Source of the DNA: Mesorhabditis belari
Lineage: Eukaryota > Nematoda > Chromadorea > Rhabditida > Rhabditidae
DNA: 64,000 nt
Direction of reading: 5' to 3'
Assembly: GCA_958450365.1 (NCBI GenBank)
Contig: CAUEEP010000627.1
Location: forward strand, 1 to 64,000
The position numbers and the translations under genes were made by a program. Below the pieces are notes generated by a model. It was not told the origin of the DNA. It saw only the letters and a list, made by a program, of their open reading frames with translations, and did not search any database. The first letter of the stretch is position 1; each line of letters begins with the position of its first letter. Shown here piece after piece: positions 25,500 to 38,165 of the stretch.

Positions 25500-26740
25500 A
25501 AGCTTGATAGGCTAAAATAAGTTGAGAATGGTGGATTTATTTTTAAAAAAGCCAAACTGTTGGTCAGAGAAAAGGTTCTATTTGTCAAAATGAGGGGAAA
25601 TTTTATCTTTTATGATTCCAAAAAATTTTGACACAGGGGAGGTTAGAGGAATGGGACGGTAATTAGCTATTAGCGAATATGTTCTTGGACGATTTTTTTT
25701 TGAGAAGAGATGACACAAGAAATTGTTTCCAGTAGACAAGTAACCTCAGAGACAAGTAAAATTTTATTAAAGCATTTAGGCAAGAGGATAGACTAGAATT
25801 TTCCACACTCTCTTTAGAGCAAAAGCAGTAATCTTGTCTGGACTAAGCGATTTTTTGAGCCCCAACTTTTTGAAAGCAGCTTCGATGTTGCTGGCTGTAA
25901 GAAGAAATTTTGCTTATGGTGGGATCTGTTTAAAGATACTTTATTCAACATGAATAAGTGGATACAACACAACGGAGGACACAATTTTTACCCCTACAAT
26001 GTAGTTAAGAAAAAAACCCAACTTAATGGGAAAAAGAACACACTTGATTTTGCCAACGAGATCGAAACCTCGACCTTCCGATTAGGAGACAAGACTCCTA
26101 ACCAGTCGGCCAACTGGTGGAAAAGCCAGAAAGGGTTTGTTAGGTTTCTAGCTATTGCAAACGCTGTGAAAGAATTTAGCAATTGGATGGATCAAGAAAG
26201 GAATTTGAAGCTTGGCCTGGGTCCTTAGTTTTAGAATTAATATATGTGCAAAGAGACTTCCCGTTTTTGGATTTAATGGAATCTCTTTCAATATTCTCCT
26301 CAAATTTCCGATAACATTTGAACAGCTTATTCAGTTCCCTACTAACTAGAGGGTCGTTTAAGGGATTTCAAATAGGAACTACGGAAAAAATGGGCTAGTC
26401 TACTTTTAGCTCTCAAGAAGTGCGGCCGGGTCATTAAAGGAGAATGACCACACGCTAATTCCATCGATTTTAAGAGACTAGCGCAAAAGATGTCATAATC
26501 TTTGTCAATAGAATTTGAGAACACACAAAAACCTGATCGATTTAGAGAATCTAGTATGCACACCGCCGCTTTGTCATAATCAAAATCAAAATGCAAACAG
26601 ACTTGATCCCTTTCCTTCGGAGTAAAACAGGTTGGACCAATTTTGAAGCTGATTGAGTGGTGGTCAGCGTCCGGGAGAGGCGGCAACCTTTGCAGATCGA
26701 TTACGTCGTCTGGACAGTCACAAATCATCTAAAATAGGAA
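25500..26740 (-). pseudogene. CR1/Jockey-like LINE fragment 1 (linker plus start of reverse transcriptase)
   Basis: The minus-strand frame 26728-26342 contains LPPLPDADHHSISFKI and LRAKSRLAHFF, typical of the region between the APE endonuclease and reverse transcriptase of non-LTR elements. It continues as FKCYRKFEENIERDSIKSKN. Near 25930-25500, frames interrupted by stops contain SPDKITAFALK and NYRPIPLTSPVSK, the N-terminal reverse-transcriptase motifs. A SINE-like insert splits it at about 25938-26117. It is the outer edge of the left duplication arm. Confidence 0.8.
25938..26117 (-). mobile_element. tRNA-derived SINE-like insertion
   Basis: Read on the minus strand it starts with a tRNA-like head (GGCCGACTGGTTAGGAGTC, CTCCTAA anticodon-loop-like, GGTTTCGATCTCG B box), followed by about 100 bp of body. 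It interrupts LINE fragment 1; the right-arm counterpart (around 60125-60135) lacks it and joins the flanks directly. The head resembles a CCT-anticodon tRNA-Arg, but the stems are degenerate. Confidence 0.6.
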
Positions 26741-27320
26741 ATGTATTTAAAATGAAAACAGAGCTCGTAAGAAGGAAACTTTCAAGTGAAATAGTGGGAT
26801 GATGATACTTATAGCGAATGCAAAAGAATCATTCAAAAAGCCGACACGGAAATTAAAAACACCAAGTAGAATGTTTAACTCAGCAGAATTTAAAAATGTC
26901 GGTGGTTAAAAAGAGAAGATATGTCCGCTAAATTTACATCAGGAGAGCAATAAATAATAAAAAAGCGGGTCTTTTTGGCAAGGAAAACATACACTATAAT
27001 AATTTCAGAGTTAAACTTAGATACAGAGCAAATCAGCGAGTGTTTAAAAGAATTCGAAGCAGGAAAATAGCGCCACAACCATGAGATTTTCGGGACTATG
27101 ACAATACCGCACCGCCATTTGCGCACGCACAAAAGCGTCTTTTGCGCACGTATTTTTGCGGACAAGTCTTTTGCGCAACGTCATTTGCGCACACAAACAA
27201 AAACAGGACCATGATGATTACGCCGTGAAGATTGCGCCGCAAGCCAAAAACAAAAATTCGCCAGCGCAAAATTCGTCGTCGCAATTTACGGTTTTGGCTT
27301 ACAGCGCAACCGTGATGGAC
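26741..27320. other. GCGCAA-rich region without gene
   Basis: Between 27100 and 27300 the word TTTTGCGCA(A/C) and its complement recur, with TGCGCCGCAAGCC. No convincing coding frame. The stretch 26600-27220 is absent from the right arm, whose junction lies near 59678. Confidence 0.45.
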
Positions 27321-27539
27321 TCACAAAAACGTCTTTTGCGCAAATATTTTAAATTTGTTAAAATTAAAATTTTTGTTTTTTTCGTTTTGTTTTTCTAGTT
27401 TTTGTCGTTTACAAAGCCTGGAGACGGTAGAGCGATCAACGATAAAGAAATCACAAATGGCCTTCACTTTCATCCCTCCTTGACGGGCTTTGACAATGTT
27501 TTCCTTGGTCGAAGTGTCCAGATATCGCTCGCAGGGCAT
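27321..27539 (-). pseudogene. Tc-like transposase helix-turn-helix fragment
   Basis: The frame opens with MPCERYLD at 27539 and contains KARQGGMKVKAICDFF and DRSTVSRLCKRQ, the look of the N-terminal helix-turn-helix of Tc1/Tc3-type transposases. No catalytic DDE part follows. The mirror copy is at 59341-59496. Confidence 0.6.
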
Positions 27540-28530
27540 CTAAAAAAAATAAATTAATGCGCAAAAAACAAAGTCAGAAAAGAAAAAGAAAAAGTTTACA
27601 ACAGAATACAACGATGGTGCAAGACTTTTTTTTGCGCTTTAAACCGGTTGCTCTAATAACACTTATTTTTTACGCCAAAAGAAATAACTTGCAATAAAAT
27701 GAATAACATATTCGGAAACTAGACCACAATGGTAGAATTAGTTGCCAACAAGCTTTCTCTGAAACGTTTATTTTTGCGAAAAATTCTTGGTTTTAAGACT
27801 TTGGGAGACAATGGTGCAAGCCTTTTTTGCTGACTGTAACGATTGAATCGGCACTACTTTTGCATGTTTTTATAGTTTTGGAACTGTTTCAGCAGCTTTT
27901 AAAACTTATTGCACCTAGAGCACCAAACGCTTTGAAAACCAAGAGATTTTCAAACCATGATCTACGAAAATTTTAGAGCTCAAGAAACTCACCGTTGAGC
28001 TCAAGCTCAATGAGTTGCCAATCAAAATGTCTGAATCAAAGTGAAAAGCTTAGAAAAGATATTTTCTACAGTCAAAGCTCTTGTGAGAATGTTTTATGCG
28101 GTTGTATGATTGATTTCTTTGTCCCCATCGGGTGCATTGTGTTAATCTCGACGATTGCTGGTGATTGAAAAAACATCAAGTTTTCAACGTTTATGAATTC
28201 CATTTGTGCTACGGTGCTGTGATAAATAGTTTTTGATTCATAAAAGCACAAAATTTTCAACAATTATTTAGTCAACAGGGTTATTTTAAAAAAGGCAAAA
28301 TTAGAAAGCTTTCTTAGCAAAATTGTCTCGTGAACTATTGATCCAACTATAATCAAAAGTTGATGAAACACTTTTTAACAAAAGTCATGAATTCAAAACT
28401 TTCAGAGTGACAATATTGTGATAAAAACGATCAAAAAGAGCGAGATAAATTGGAAAAAATTTCTTAGCAATAATATCATTGGAATGAAAATAAGATCTGA
28501 CAATAATCGTGAGTCAAAAACAAAATCTCT
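27540..28530. other. Downstream flank of gene C, no supported gene
   Basis: Matches 58356-59340 in inverted orientation. A 63-codon frame (28263-28072) is open in both arms but begins with TTG and differs mostly by amino-acid-changing substitutions, so it is not claimed as a gene. Confidence 0.5.
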
Positions 28531-31500
28531 TTACATAATTGAGCAAATTTTGGGTTGTGGTGGCGGAGGTCGGTTACGGATGGCGGCCATTTTGGCCTCG
28601 TGTCCCTGTCGCTGGCATTCCATCGCCTGCTGTTGCTTCTGGAAATGAGATTTAAAGCGAGAATTCTATTTTGTGAGTAAAACCACCGCAGGGAGGCTAA
28701 GCAGAGAATGGGATGAGTTCAAAAGCTATTTCGTGGAAAAACCTTACCCTAGCCAAATAGGTCAAACTCGGCCGGATCAGCCCTGACCAGGGACAGTCTC
28801 AAGACACCCCTCTGGCCGAGTCAGGTAGACTATAAAAGAACTTCTTTCGGTCAGACCAAATGTATTCGTGGTCAGCAGATAGAGTCCCCGCCTCCTATTT
28901 TTGCGACCATGGTTCGGTCCCGGCCAGCGCCCAAACTAGTATCAGCCTAGTCGAAGACTCGACTAGTTGTAAGTCCAGGAGCTGGGGCGAGTCTTGATGC
29001 TAGTCTGCTGACTAGTTGTTGACAATCGAAAATCAGAGTTGACAAGCCGACCAGACAAGTCAAGCCAAACAAACTGGAACAAGCCGACCTTTATCTCCGG
29101 TCCGGGTCTAGTATTGCCAACCGTTCTTGGGTCAGTTTCCCACCCTCATAAAGTCTAAAAGCACAAAAATAGCCTTTCAAATGCCCCTCACCCTTATGTC
29201 TTCGCGTCTCTTCTGGTCTTCAGCTTCGTAGCGACGAGCGCGCTCTTGTTGTTCCTGGTAATCACGCTTTAGTTGTGTACGTAAACAAATTTCAAATTTA
29301 AAGAATTAACTTAGCTTTTCCTCACCATTCTCATCATTTCCATGTCTGTCTCGTATCGTCTCTCCCTTTCTTGACGATCTCTTTCCTCGCGCGCGATTCG
29401 CTCGTCCCTTTCATGCCGCATTTGCTCCATTTGGCTAAAGAGTAAAAATTTCGTTTAAAAAACTACATTTACAATGAAAGTACTGTATGTCAAGATAGCT
29501 TTTAGAATCAAGTATTCCAGGTCTGACTCATTTCTTGGCTAAGCTTATAGTAAGAAAAGTTTTGACTAGAATTCTGACTAAAAGGATAAAGATGGCTTTT
29601 ATGAAATTAAGAGTTTAGGGTTCTTGATTCTTTAGTGGATTTTTATTACTTACGCTTCTGAATTCTCGTTCATCGCTTTCATCATCGCCAATATTGCCTG
29701 CACGTTTGAGCCGCCACTCTCGGCCTCGACACGGAGTCGACGCTCTTCCACTAAAATAGAAATGGGTTGCTTTTTTTGGCTAACAATTAGATACAGTTCT
29801 TGAAATCGCACTTAAATTTTAAAGACTTTCATCTGGCTATGTTTCACCAGCAGTTAACCCCCCACTAAATTCCGGGAGTTAACCGGGGGCCGATTCGGGC
29901 TTAAGATGAATTGTAAGCAAATTCACCAAAATCACCAGTATACCGGAACTTTAAGAAGTCAGCGCTAAGATTGAAAATTCGAATTCTATTGCCGATACTT
30001 TTCTCCATGTCAAGTATGACTTCAAAAAAACGAACCCAATTGCTCGTTCATCCCTCCGATTTGAGCATTCGTTTCCTCTTCAAGCGATTCCAATCTCTTC
30101 TTGTCTTCAGCTTGCTTCAAATGGAGATCCTCCATTTGTTTGTTGAGCGCGCCGACTTTCAAATTGTGGCGAACCTCCATCTCGAAGCTGTCTTCGCATC
30201 TCTAAAACACAAGGTTCATCTAGAGTTCTCCGTTCTAACTGTCTTCTAAGATATGCCAATTTTTATAAGACTATCGTAGTCTTGCCTCCAGTTTCCTCAC
30301 ATCTAACTTTAAGTGATTTCACCTTGAATTGCACCAATTGAATCTCCCTGAAGTTGTCTAACAGACGCTCGACCATCTCGGGAGAGATTTTGGGCAAAGC
30401 GATCGCCACATCGGCAACGAATTCAGCCTGTATTTGAATAGAGCTATACAAAATTTAGATTCCATAGAGTTTTGAAGTTATCGGCTTCTCTAAAGCCACC
30501 TTTTTGATCCCGTACTTTCCCCGGAGTAGATTCTCACAGGCATCGATCGCCTCTTCGATCTCGGACTCGTCTTTGATTGTGGCGACTCGCTGAAAGCTCA
30601 AATTTCTGAAGGACTTCGGGATAAAGTTGTCTCAAATTCGCGTAAGGCCAGAGGCAAGCCAGAAGTCAGGTCTAGGATTGGCAAGGCCCAAGCCAGGAGC
30701 CAGAACCAGGTCAACGATAGGCCAGAAGCCTTGAGCTGACTGGCTTGGCTCTAGGTCTAATGGTAGGAAATTCTAGAAACTGGATGCATACGAATTTTTG
30801 TATCAAAGCCTAATCACTCGCTTCTTTCAACGCTTTCCAATGCTCTTCCACCAATCCTTGGAACATCTCGTCAACCTGTTGGTGAAGGTGCCGAATGGCG
30901 TTGTCTTGTTGCAAGTCCTCATATCGAGCCTGAAGCTTGGGATTTGGATAAAGTTAGCATATCAATCTTTAAAAGCTTTATTAGCTGACTACCAGATAGT
31001 CCAAATACTAGGGGTTTTCCAGTAATCACCTGAATCATCTCGTTGAGCAAGTTGCGCTTGTACTCGATCAGATCGGGCTCATCAAGAAAGTCTTGGACAA
31101 CTAAAAATTGCAGTTTAATTCCTGCTCTTAATTACGGTGGATACCTACAGTATTGTCTAATGCAGTTTTTGAAACTCAAATGTAATTCCAACGCCAACCA
31201 TTTTCAAAATGCTTCATCGCTTCGGGGAAAGTTTTCTTGTGGCGGTCTCTCACAAACTCAGCTTTCTTGTTCTTCTCCAAACTCTCGACAAAATCAGGCT
31301 AAACTATCTAGTGTATTTTGTGTTCAAAATTTCGAAATACACCCTTTCTGGTGCATTGTAGTTTGAAAGTTTTCTCACCCTCATTCCTTTCTCGTACACT
31401 TCGTAAGCTCCATTGACTGCCTCGGCCATTTGAATGTCCCTATAGCGATCCTTATTGCTCGAAACCTTTTCCTGGCCTCTTTCCTGGAAATTAGAAGTTG

Positions 31501-34500
31501 TACTTCATAAGAAAATTTGAGTTTTATAACGACCTACTGAAAGAAATCTAACCTCAAGCAGCTTTCGGAAGTCGTCAAAATGCTTGCTCTTCTCTTCAGC
31601 CGATCCGAAAAGCTGACTCGATTTATAGGCCTGAACGGATAGAAAGTACGTTGAAGTTTTTTAGTTCCTTCTTATTTGAAATCAAAAAAGTACTCAAACT
31701 CTGGCCAGACTTACTGTCGACCAAGCTGAGCCAAACCTGTAGACTTGGCTGGTGACCTGTCCTTTTGGCTTACAGACGTAATAAAGCCCACCAGGTCTGT
31801 TCTCTGTCCTGGCTTTGGTTTTTCTTTGTTTGGTCTAATCTAGTTTTCAGACCCTGGAGTCCGGAAAATTCCTTTTTACCTCAATGGCTTGTTGGATGAA
31901 ATTCTGCAAGGCCTCCTCATAGTCTCGGGGTCGAATCGGGCGATGACCATGCTCGCGAACAAGCTAAAGCTTCAGTAAGTGCAAAAACATACTAGTAATT
32001 TTGATATACTCCTAAAAAACAATTGTAACTATTTCAGATCCATAAAAGTTTTTAAATGGTACCATTTCATGGAGTCCCGCAAAAGTCTCATTCCCAGCGA
32101 TGCGAGCCTTCTCAAAGAAGAGTTGTGAAGTGGCCTGAAAGACTAAATCACTGAAAACAGAAAAATCTCACCGCGAAGGCCGAGCAAATAGCCTTGTGAC
32201 TGTTTGAGTGAATGTGATCGACGAGATTCTAAAGGTTTTGCTGATGATCTAGTCTTTAAAAAGAGTTGATAACAGATTTGGATTTGCTGGTAGATGTGAT
32301 TACATCGATTTTCTACCTCCACATATGCTCCCAAAGTTCTCCCAGTCAGTGGGGTACCCATCACTATTTTTGGGACCAAATTTCTCAGCACATGATTCGC
32401 GCACTCGCAGAGCATCGACAAGAAATCGTCGCCACAATCTGAAAATGATTCTTGAGGTGTACACTTGTTGGGTTACTAAGATGCTTAACTGCATTTTTGG
32501 GCAGGGATGAGTTAGCTAGGGCATGGCAAACCAGACTAGGCAGTAGATAGTAGACTAGTCACCCAAATCTAGCCACCGCAACTTTGCATTTCCCATAGAT
32601 TCAGTCAATTGTACGAATTTCGATAAAACTAGCCGATTTTCCATTCTCCTTTTTGTGCGGTGTGATGTTTTTTCTTCTATCAAATGAAGAACAAGTGCTT
32701 ATACATTTACAACGTGCAGGGATATTGACTAACCGGAACGTGCCAATGGATATCTCATGAAATTTACCAAGGACGATCGATCTTGGACACCCAAGGACGA
32801 TCGGAGTTTTCGATTTCGTTGCTACCAGAAACAATGTTTTTATCAGAAGCAAGTAAGAAGACAATAAATGCAAATTTGTGATGGGTATAACTCTATTTGG
32901 GTGACGAGGTGGGTAAAACCCATAAGTATCAAAATTTTCATTAGCTTAATATCTTTAAATTTACCCTGACATTTCCCATTAATTCCCGATAAGCCATTAA
33001 TGAGATCCCCGCTTAACAAGTCTACTAGGCCGGTCTGTTCAGAAATCAGGTTTGAAATCAGGTCTTCTGGTAGACCCAACTCATGGTTTAGGTCTACAAG
33101 TAATGCCAGAAATTCCATAGAGCTAGCTTTGGGCTATTTCTAGTTCCACACGCAGCTAGTTTCATATTTTTAAACTCTTCAACCCTTCTACTACACCAGA
33201 GCTATGAAACATAAACCCAATTTTACTATATAAGTTTAAGGCCTGTCAGTCTGGGACAATAAAACCCCACCTTTGGCCAAAATCTCCCTGGATGCGTTGA
33301 TCACTTCATTGGATGGTCGGGGCACCATACAGCATTCCACTTTCTCGAACGCTTCAAAGACTCCATTGAGGAGGCGGGCAAGTTCGGGGACGCGGCGAGC
33401 GTTCACCTGAATAGTTTTGCAGAAGTAATACTAGGGTACAATAAAACATCCAGTAGTACTGTAATATAATAGTACAGCTTTTTCCATACCCTCATTTGCT
33501 CCAGGTATTCAGGGTCAAAGCCGGAGGCGATCGAGTCGCGAACCATGATCATAAAGTGCTGAAAGAAGAGAGTTATGTGCAAAAAGGCTATCATGTACCA
33601 GTAGAACTGTATTGTCTACGGTATGCCAGACTGTCACCAGTAAACTAGCAGTGTGCAAGACTGACTGGCTGCAAGCCGATTACAGTATCGCTACAATATC
33701 CCAAGCGATTACAGTATTTCTACAGTATCCCAGGCTACTACAATATCACTACAGTGTGCTCACAGTCTGCCAGGCAGACTATAACATTGCTACAGTATTT
33801 CTACTGTACCCAAGGCTTTCACAAACCTGTCCCACTCTCTCCTCCGTCCTCTGACTGAAAGCAATGAACATGTTCAACGCGTCCAAATCCTGTGCATCGA
33901 TTTGACTCTTTGTGTTGAAGATCTAAATCGCTAGAATTTGGATTAGAAAATCCCGTACCTTGATCGACGACATTAATAGCGAGATGGCGAAAATGATGGC
34001 CGAGTCGGCAATGTTGCTGGAAGTGTCAAAGGTACCCTGGGTGTCCATTAGGATGACGGCTAGCTGGAAAAGTATTGAATGCGAACTACGTTATGTAATA
34101 AAGTACAGCGTTTAGCCTTACAAGCTACAGTATTGTTACAGTAACCTAGGCAGCTTACAGTAGTGCTACGGTATCATTACAGTATACCAAGAACAGTAGG
34201 CCAGGTTGACTACAGTATTACTAAAGACTGACTGTAGTATGCACACAGGTTTACCATAGTTAGAAGACTAAGTCTTAGAAATTCTCACCTCATTCCCATC
34301 TTTATCTTGTCGATCGAAGACTTTTGGCCAAACCATAATTCCTTTGGTGTGACGCTCGAAGCCGCGTTGGAATTCGATTCGACCGCGTCCCCTGGAAAAT
34401 TGGATTTTTGCAATAGCTTGATTCTTAAATACAGTAGGGAACTGAAGTCTAAAGTCTAAGCTCTTTGAAACCAAACCCGACAAAATCCTCCGGATCAAAA

Positions 34501-36645
34501 CCGGCTTTTCCCCTCTGCAATCCATTTAAGAGCACATTATTCCAGAAGGTTTTTCCTTGCCGAAATTTCCCAGCTGTTGAAATCACTGATACCTGGCGAC
34601 TAGTTAAGAATTTAGAGAAAATCTTTCTACCGATCGATTGCCACATTGAGCGCAAAGTGAGTCGAGCACTTCCTTGTTGAAATACGTTTTCCCGTCTTCG
34701 GTGATGTCGAAGAGTTGCAGCAATTTGAGCTCCGGCTGAATTTTGGAACTTGAATCAACCTTTGAATTCTAAGTCAAAGTACTACCAAAGTACTAGCGGT
34801 TTAGTCTTTGACTTTACCTTTTCCTCATTTCTATATGATCCAATCAGGGGAGGAGTTGCTGTTGGGGTGTATTGGACAGAAGAAGCTTCCCGTTGTTGTT
34901 TTACTTTTGTCTCTCTCTTCACCAACTCGGTGACACTCGGAGTTTTCTGGAAATAATTGGATTAGGAGAGCCAGTGTATTGTGATCAGTTTTTAAAAAAA
35001 TAGCTTTATCTTTAGAATGGAGAATTCAACACTCACATCCTGGTCAAACTTGGTTTCAACGAGCGATCGCTCACGCCGTTTCTTGATTTCTTCGAAGAAC
35101 TTCTAAATCAAAATATTTGATTTGTCTTATAGTACAGATAAAATACAAATATAGTACAGACATATAGATTTTAGATTTCATCTTTCAAGGTTTAAACCTT
35201 TCTCGCGTGCTCGTTCCCAACGGTCATCATCGTCTGGTCGGCTCCATCGTAGTGCTCAATGTTCTAAAATTTCATGGTATTAATAATGTACTAAAACCTA
35301 CTGCAAACTGTTAGGCTACTGTAAATCTATCCAATCTATTAAAATGTATTCTATCGATCAATCTATTGGCTAATCTATCGACCATCTATTCGACTTGAGC
35401 ATTTTGTCTCTTTATACAGTCGTGATAGGGTATTTTAGCGTACAGTCGCGTAGGCGTTAACTGTTAACTGTTTTACTGATGATTTGGTAAAACTTCAAAG
35501 ATAAGCTAAATTATTGGGTTGGTGAATTGAAGACTGCCGGACTTTGCCGGAACTAAAATTTATTCAACATAAAACCATGAATTCATTCCAAATAATTTCC
35601 ATTATTATTGACGACTTCTGCCCATTTTACAGGCAATTTGCGAATTCCTCTTTCGTAGTAGGATTTTGGTTTGTGTGTGAGACAAGTGTGGGAGCTCAAA
35701 AATGGAGGACTGGAGATGTCCTAGTTTGAGCACTTTCTTCAAAAGAAACCCATTTTGGTGTCAATAGAAAAGTTGTAGAGAATCAAAAATTAGGCTTATA
35801 GCCAAATTTCCAAAAAGATACACTTTGTAATTTCGCTTAAAATGCAAGTTTTGTGAAAATTCGTAAATTTAGCATTTCTTGAAAACCAGTTTTTGAATCG
35901 TTCTGAAACTTTGGATATAAGCTTCATTTTTGATTCTCTACCACTTTTCCATTGGCACCAAAATGGGTTTCTTTTGAAGAAAGTGCTCAAACTTTTACAT
36001 ATGACAATAGCCGGCAGTTTTCAATTCACCAACCCAATATTATAGTCATTTGATAGCCTTGAATCTCCTTCTGAAAACTAGTACAAAGTCTTTCACCCAA
36101 ATTCATTTTCTAATTGAATAAGTCTCAAGCTAAATGAAATACGGCTTTTTCATTAGATAGTCCAATGATTTCTCTTTCAAATGACTTTTGAAAGTTTCCG
36201 AAAAGCTTTATTTTGAAGATTTTTGATTAGAAAGAAGCCGAATTTTCGAAAAAGAAAGATAGCAGTCAATAAAAAAGATAGCGCATAAAAAGTTAAATCT
36301 ACAACCAAGAATTGGAGAATAATTCGTTTAGCCTTATCGTCGTGAATGTGTTAAAACCTTGTTAAAAACCGTTGTGATTGTCGTTCTTTGGGCATACTTT
36401 GCGCTCACTTTTAGACATTATGTTTTGGTGTACTAATTGAGTATCAAAGTAGTAGAGCAATTATATTGAAGAATAATTACTCACCGAGACCTTGTTCAAG
36501 TAGAGGTTGTAGAGCTCATCAACAGCCTTGGTGGTTGATTGTGGCTGAAATTTGGTAGTAAATAAGAAAAAAGAAAAATAAATAGTTTATATAGCTTTTT
36601 AAGTCTAGATTCTATTTAAAAAGTTTGATTCTTTTGTTAAAGCAT
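28531..36645 (-). CDS. Gene C: class II GBP/atlastin-like GTPase with CaaX tail; first coding exon lost
   Basis: Mirror copy of gene E. The exons checked run in frame from exon 2 (36544-36485) to the stop at 28533-28531, giving about 861 codons. They include the P-loop exon (34604-34489, AGKFRQGKT), the HTKGI exon, the G3 exon (34063-33959, LMDTQGTFD) and the G4 exon (VRD near 33540). Exon 4 is 12 nt shorter than in E and exon 2 is 3 nt shorter. The last exon ends in CSIM, a CaaX box predicted to be farnesylated (X = Met). The ATG matching the start of E survives at 36645, but a 26-bp deletion removes the rest of exon 1 and its splice donor, leaving ATG CTT TAA. The gene therefore needs another 5' exon or is recently disabled. 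A 524-bp MITE sits in intron 2. Confidence 0.8.
28865..28935 (+). repeat. tRNA-like sequence in the last intron (C copy)
   Basis: TTCGTGGTCAGCAGATAGAG (A-box-like) and GGTTCGGTCCCGG (B-box-like), separated as in a tRNA gene. The stems are not convincing. It is antisense to gene C and is duplicated in gene E. Confidence 0.45.
33640..33825. repeat. TACAGTATCCCAGGC intronic tandem repeat (C copy)
   Basis: Imperfect units of TACAGTATTTCTACAGTATC in intron 10 of gene C. The inverted counterpart in gene E is 53165-53400. Confidence 0.65.
35514..36037. mobile_element. Mariner-type MITE with TA target duplication
   Basis: Terminal inverted repeats of about 27 bp start TTGGGTTGGTGAATTGAA and are flanked by TA (35512-35513 and 36038-36039). 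The inside is itself partly palindromic (35730-35995). The matching site in the right arm (about 51475) is empty, so insertion followed the duplication. TA duplication and a TTGGGTTGG start are typical of mariner relatives; no transposase is encoded. Confidence 0.85.
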
Positions 36646-37149
36646 GGTTGATGGTGTTCTCGAAAAAATTCTCTGAAATTTGAGAGAAATTAAATCAGGT
36701 CTCCCTTACTCCAGAGGGAGTTAACTCTAAGTAAAAACGAAGGATCTAACTGGGCAACTATTTAAGGTAAAATAGAAGAAGACATAGAAAAATCTAGCCA
36801 AGTTTCAGTAATTGAACAAGTTATCACTTTGGATTTTGCTCCTCTCTTCATTTTCAAACTTTGCGAGGGTAAAACACCAGCTAGCTGATCAAAATATCAA
36901 TAAAAATTGTTCAAAAACTTTCTAAAAACATTATCAATAGATTCATCATGTTTGATTAAAATGAAACAATAAAACAATTAAAACAATGAGAATTTGCGCA
37001 AGAAAATAAAGAAAAAAGATAATTTTTCAAATTTCAAACAAATTTAGGGGTTTAAGCCAAAAAAAAACAATGAAAAACGCAAAAGAGATTTGCAAAAAAA
37101 ACTCTCTTGCTCAATCTTTTTCTGTTTTGTTCTGCTTTAAACTTTCGCA

Positions 37150-38165
37150 TAATTTTTTCCCAAAGATCTAAAGTCGAAAAGTGTGATCAAGGCGATTTTC
37201 GCCAAAAACTGATAAAAGCATTAGACACAAAAGGAATCTGCAAAATGATTGAACCATTTCTGGACTCTGATCTCGGGTTAGAATTAAAAAAGTCAACAAA
37301 AAAGAGCTAATCTGTTTGCAACGCAGAATTTTGAAAGTTTCAACTAAAACAATGACAAAGCGACAATGTTGTGAAGTTTTTAGTTCAAAAAGAGCAAGTC
37401 TATCCTCATAAATCAAACTAGAATATTTAGAATAGTCAATTTTCCCTAAAGCGATTTTTGTGAATCTCCTCTGAATTTTCTCCAAACGTTCAATGGAGAC
37501 TTGTGAACGGGGAGACCAAACAAGGCAAGCATATTTAAAAGATGGAAAGGGTTCGTTAGGTTTCTGGTGATTGTGAGATGGATTGGAAGGATCAAGGAAG
37601 GAATTTGAAGCTTGGCTTAGGTCCTTAGTTTTAGAATTAATATATGTGCAAAGAGACTTCCCGTTTTTGGATTTAATGGAATCTCTTTCAATATTCTCCT
37701 CAAATTTACGATAACATTTGAACAGCTTATTCAGTTCCCTACTAACTAGAGGGTCGTTTAAGGGTTTTCAAATAGGAACGACGGAAAAAATGGGCTAGTC
37801 TACTTTTAGCTCTCAAGAAGTGCGGCCGGGTCATTAAAGGAGAATGACCACACGCTAATTCCATCGATTTTAGGAGACTAGCGCAAAAGATGTCATAATC
37901 TTTGCGCAATCTTTTCTTCGCAATCTTGCCAGAATCTTTGTCAATAGAATTTGAGGAGGCACAAAAACCTGATCGATTTAGAGAATCTAGTATGCACACC
38001 GCCGCTTTGGCATAATCAAAATCAAAATGCAAACAGACTCGATCCATTTCCTTCGGAGTAAAACAGGTTGAACCAATTTTGAAGCTGACTGAGTGGTGGT
38101 CAGCGTCCGGGAGAGGCGGCAACCTTTGCAGATCGATCACGTCGTCTGGACAGTCACAAATCACC
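37150..38165 (-). pseudogene. CR1/Jockey-like LINE fragment 2, internally deleted
   Basis: Linker frame at 38164-37742 (LPPLPDADHHSVSFKI), then after a junction near 37545 the extreme C-terminus of reverse transcriptase (VWSPRSQVSIERLEKIQRRF, YEDRLALFELK). The reverse-transcriptase core is missing. It lies upstream of gene C. Confidence 0.8.

Noticed and set aside
25950..26228. 92-codon plus-strand frame (NKWIQHNGGHNFYPYN)
   Set aside because: It runs through a SINE-like insert and antisense LINE sequence, so it is a chance frame.
28072..28263. 63-codon frame open in both duplication arms (also 58625-58816) as a small gene
   Set aside because: It starts with TTG, and most differences between the copies change the amino acid, so there is no sign of protein constraint.
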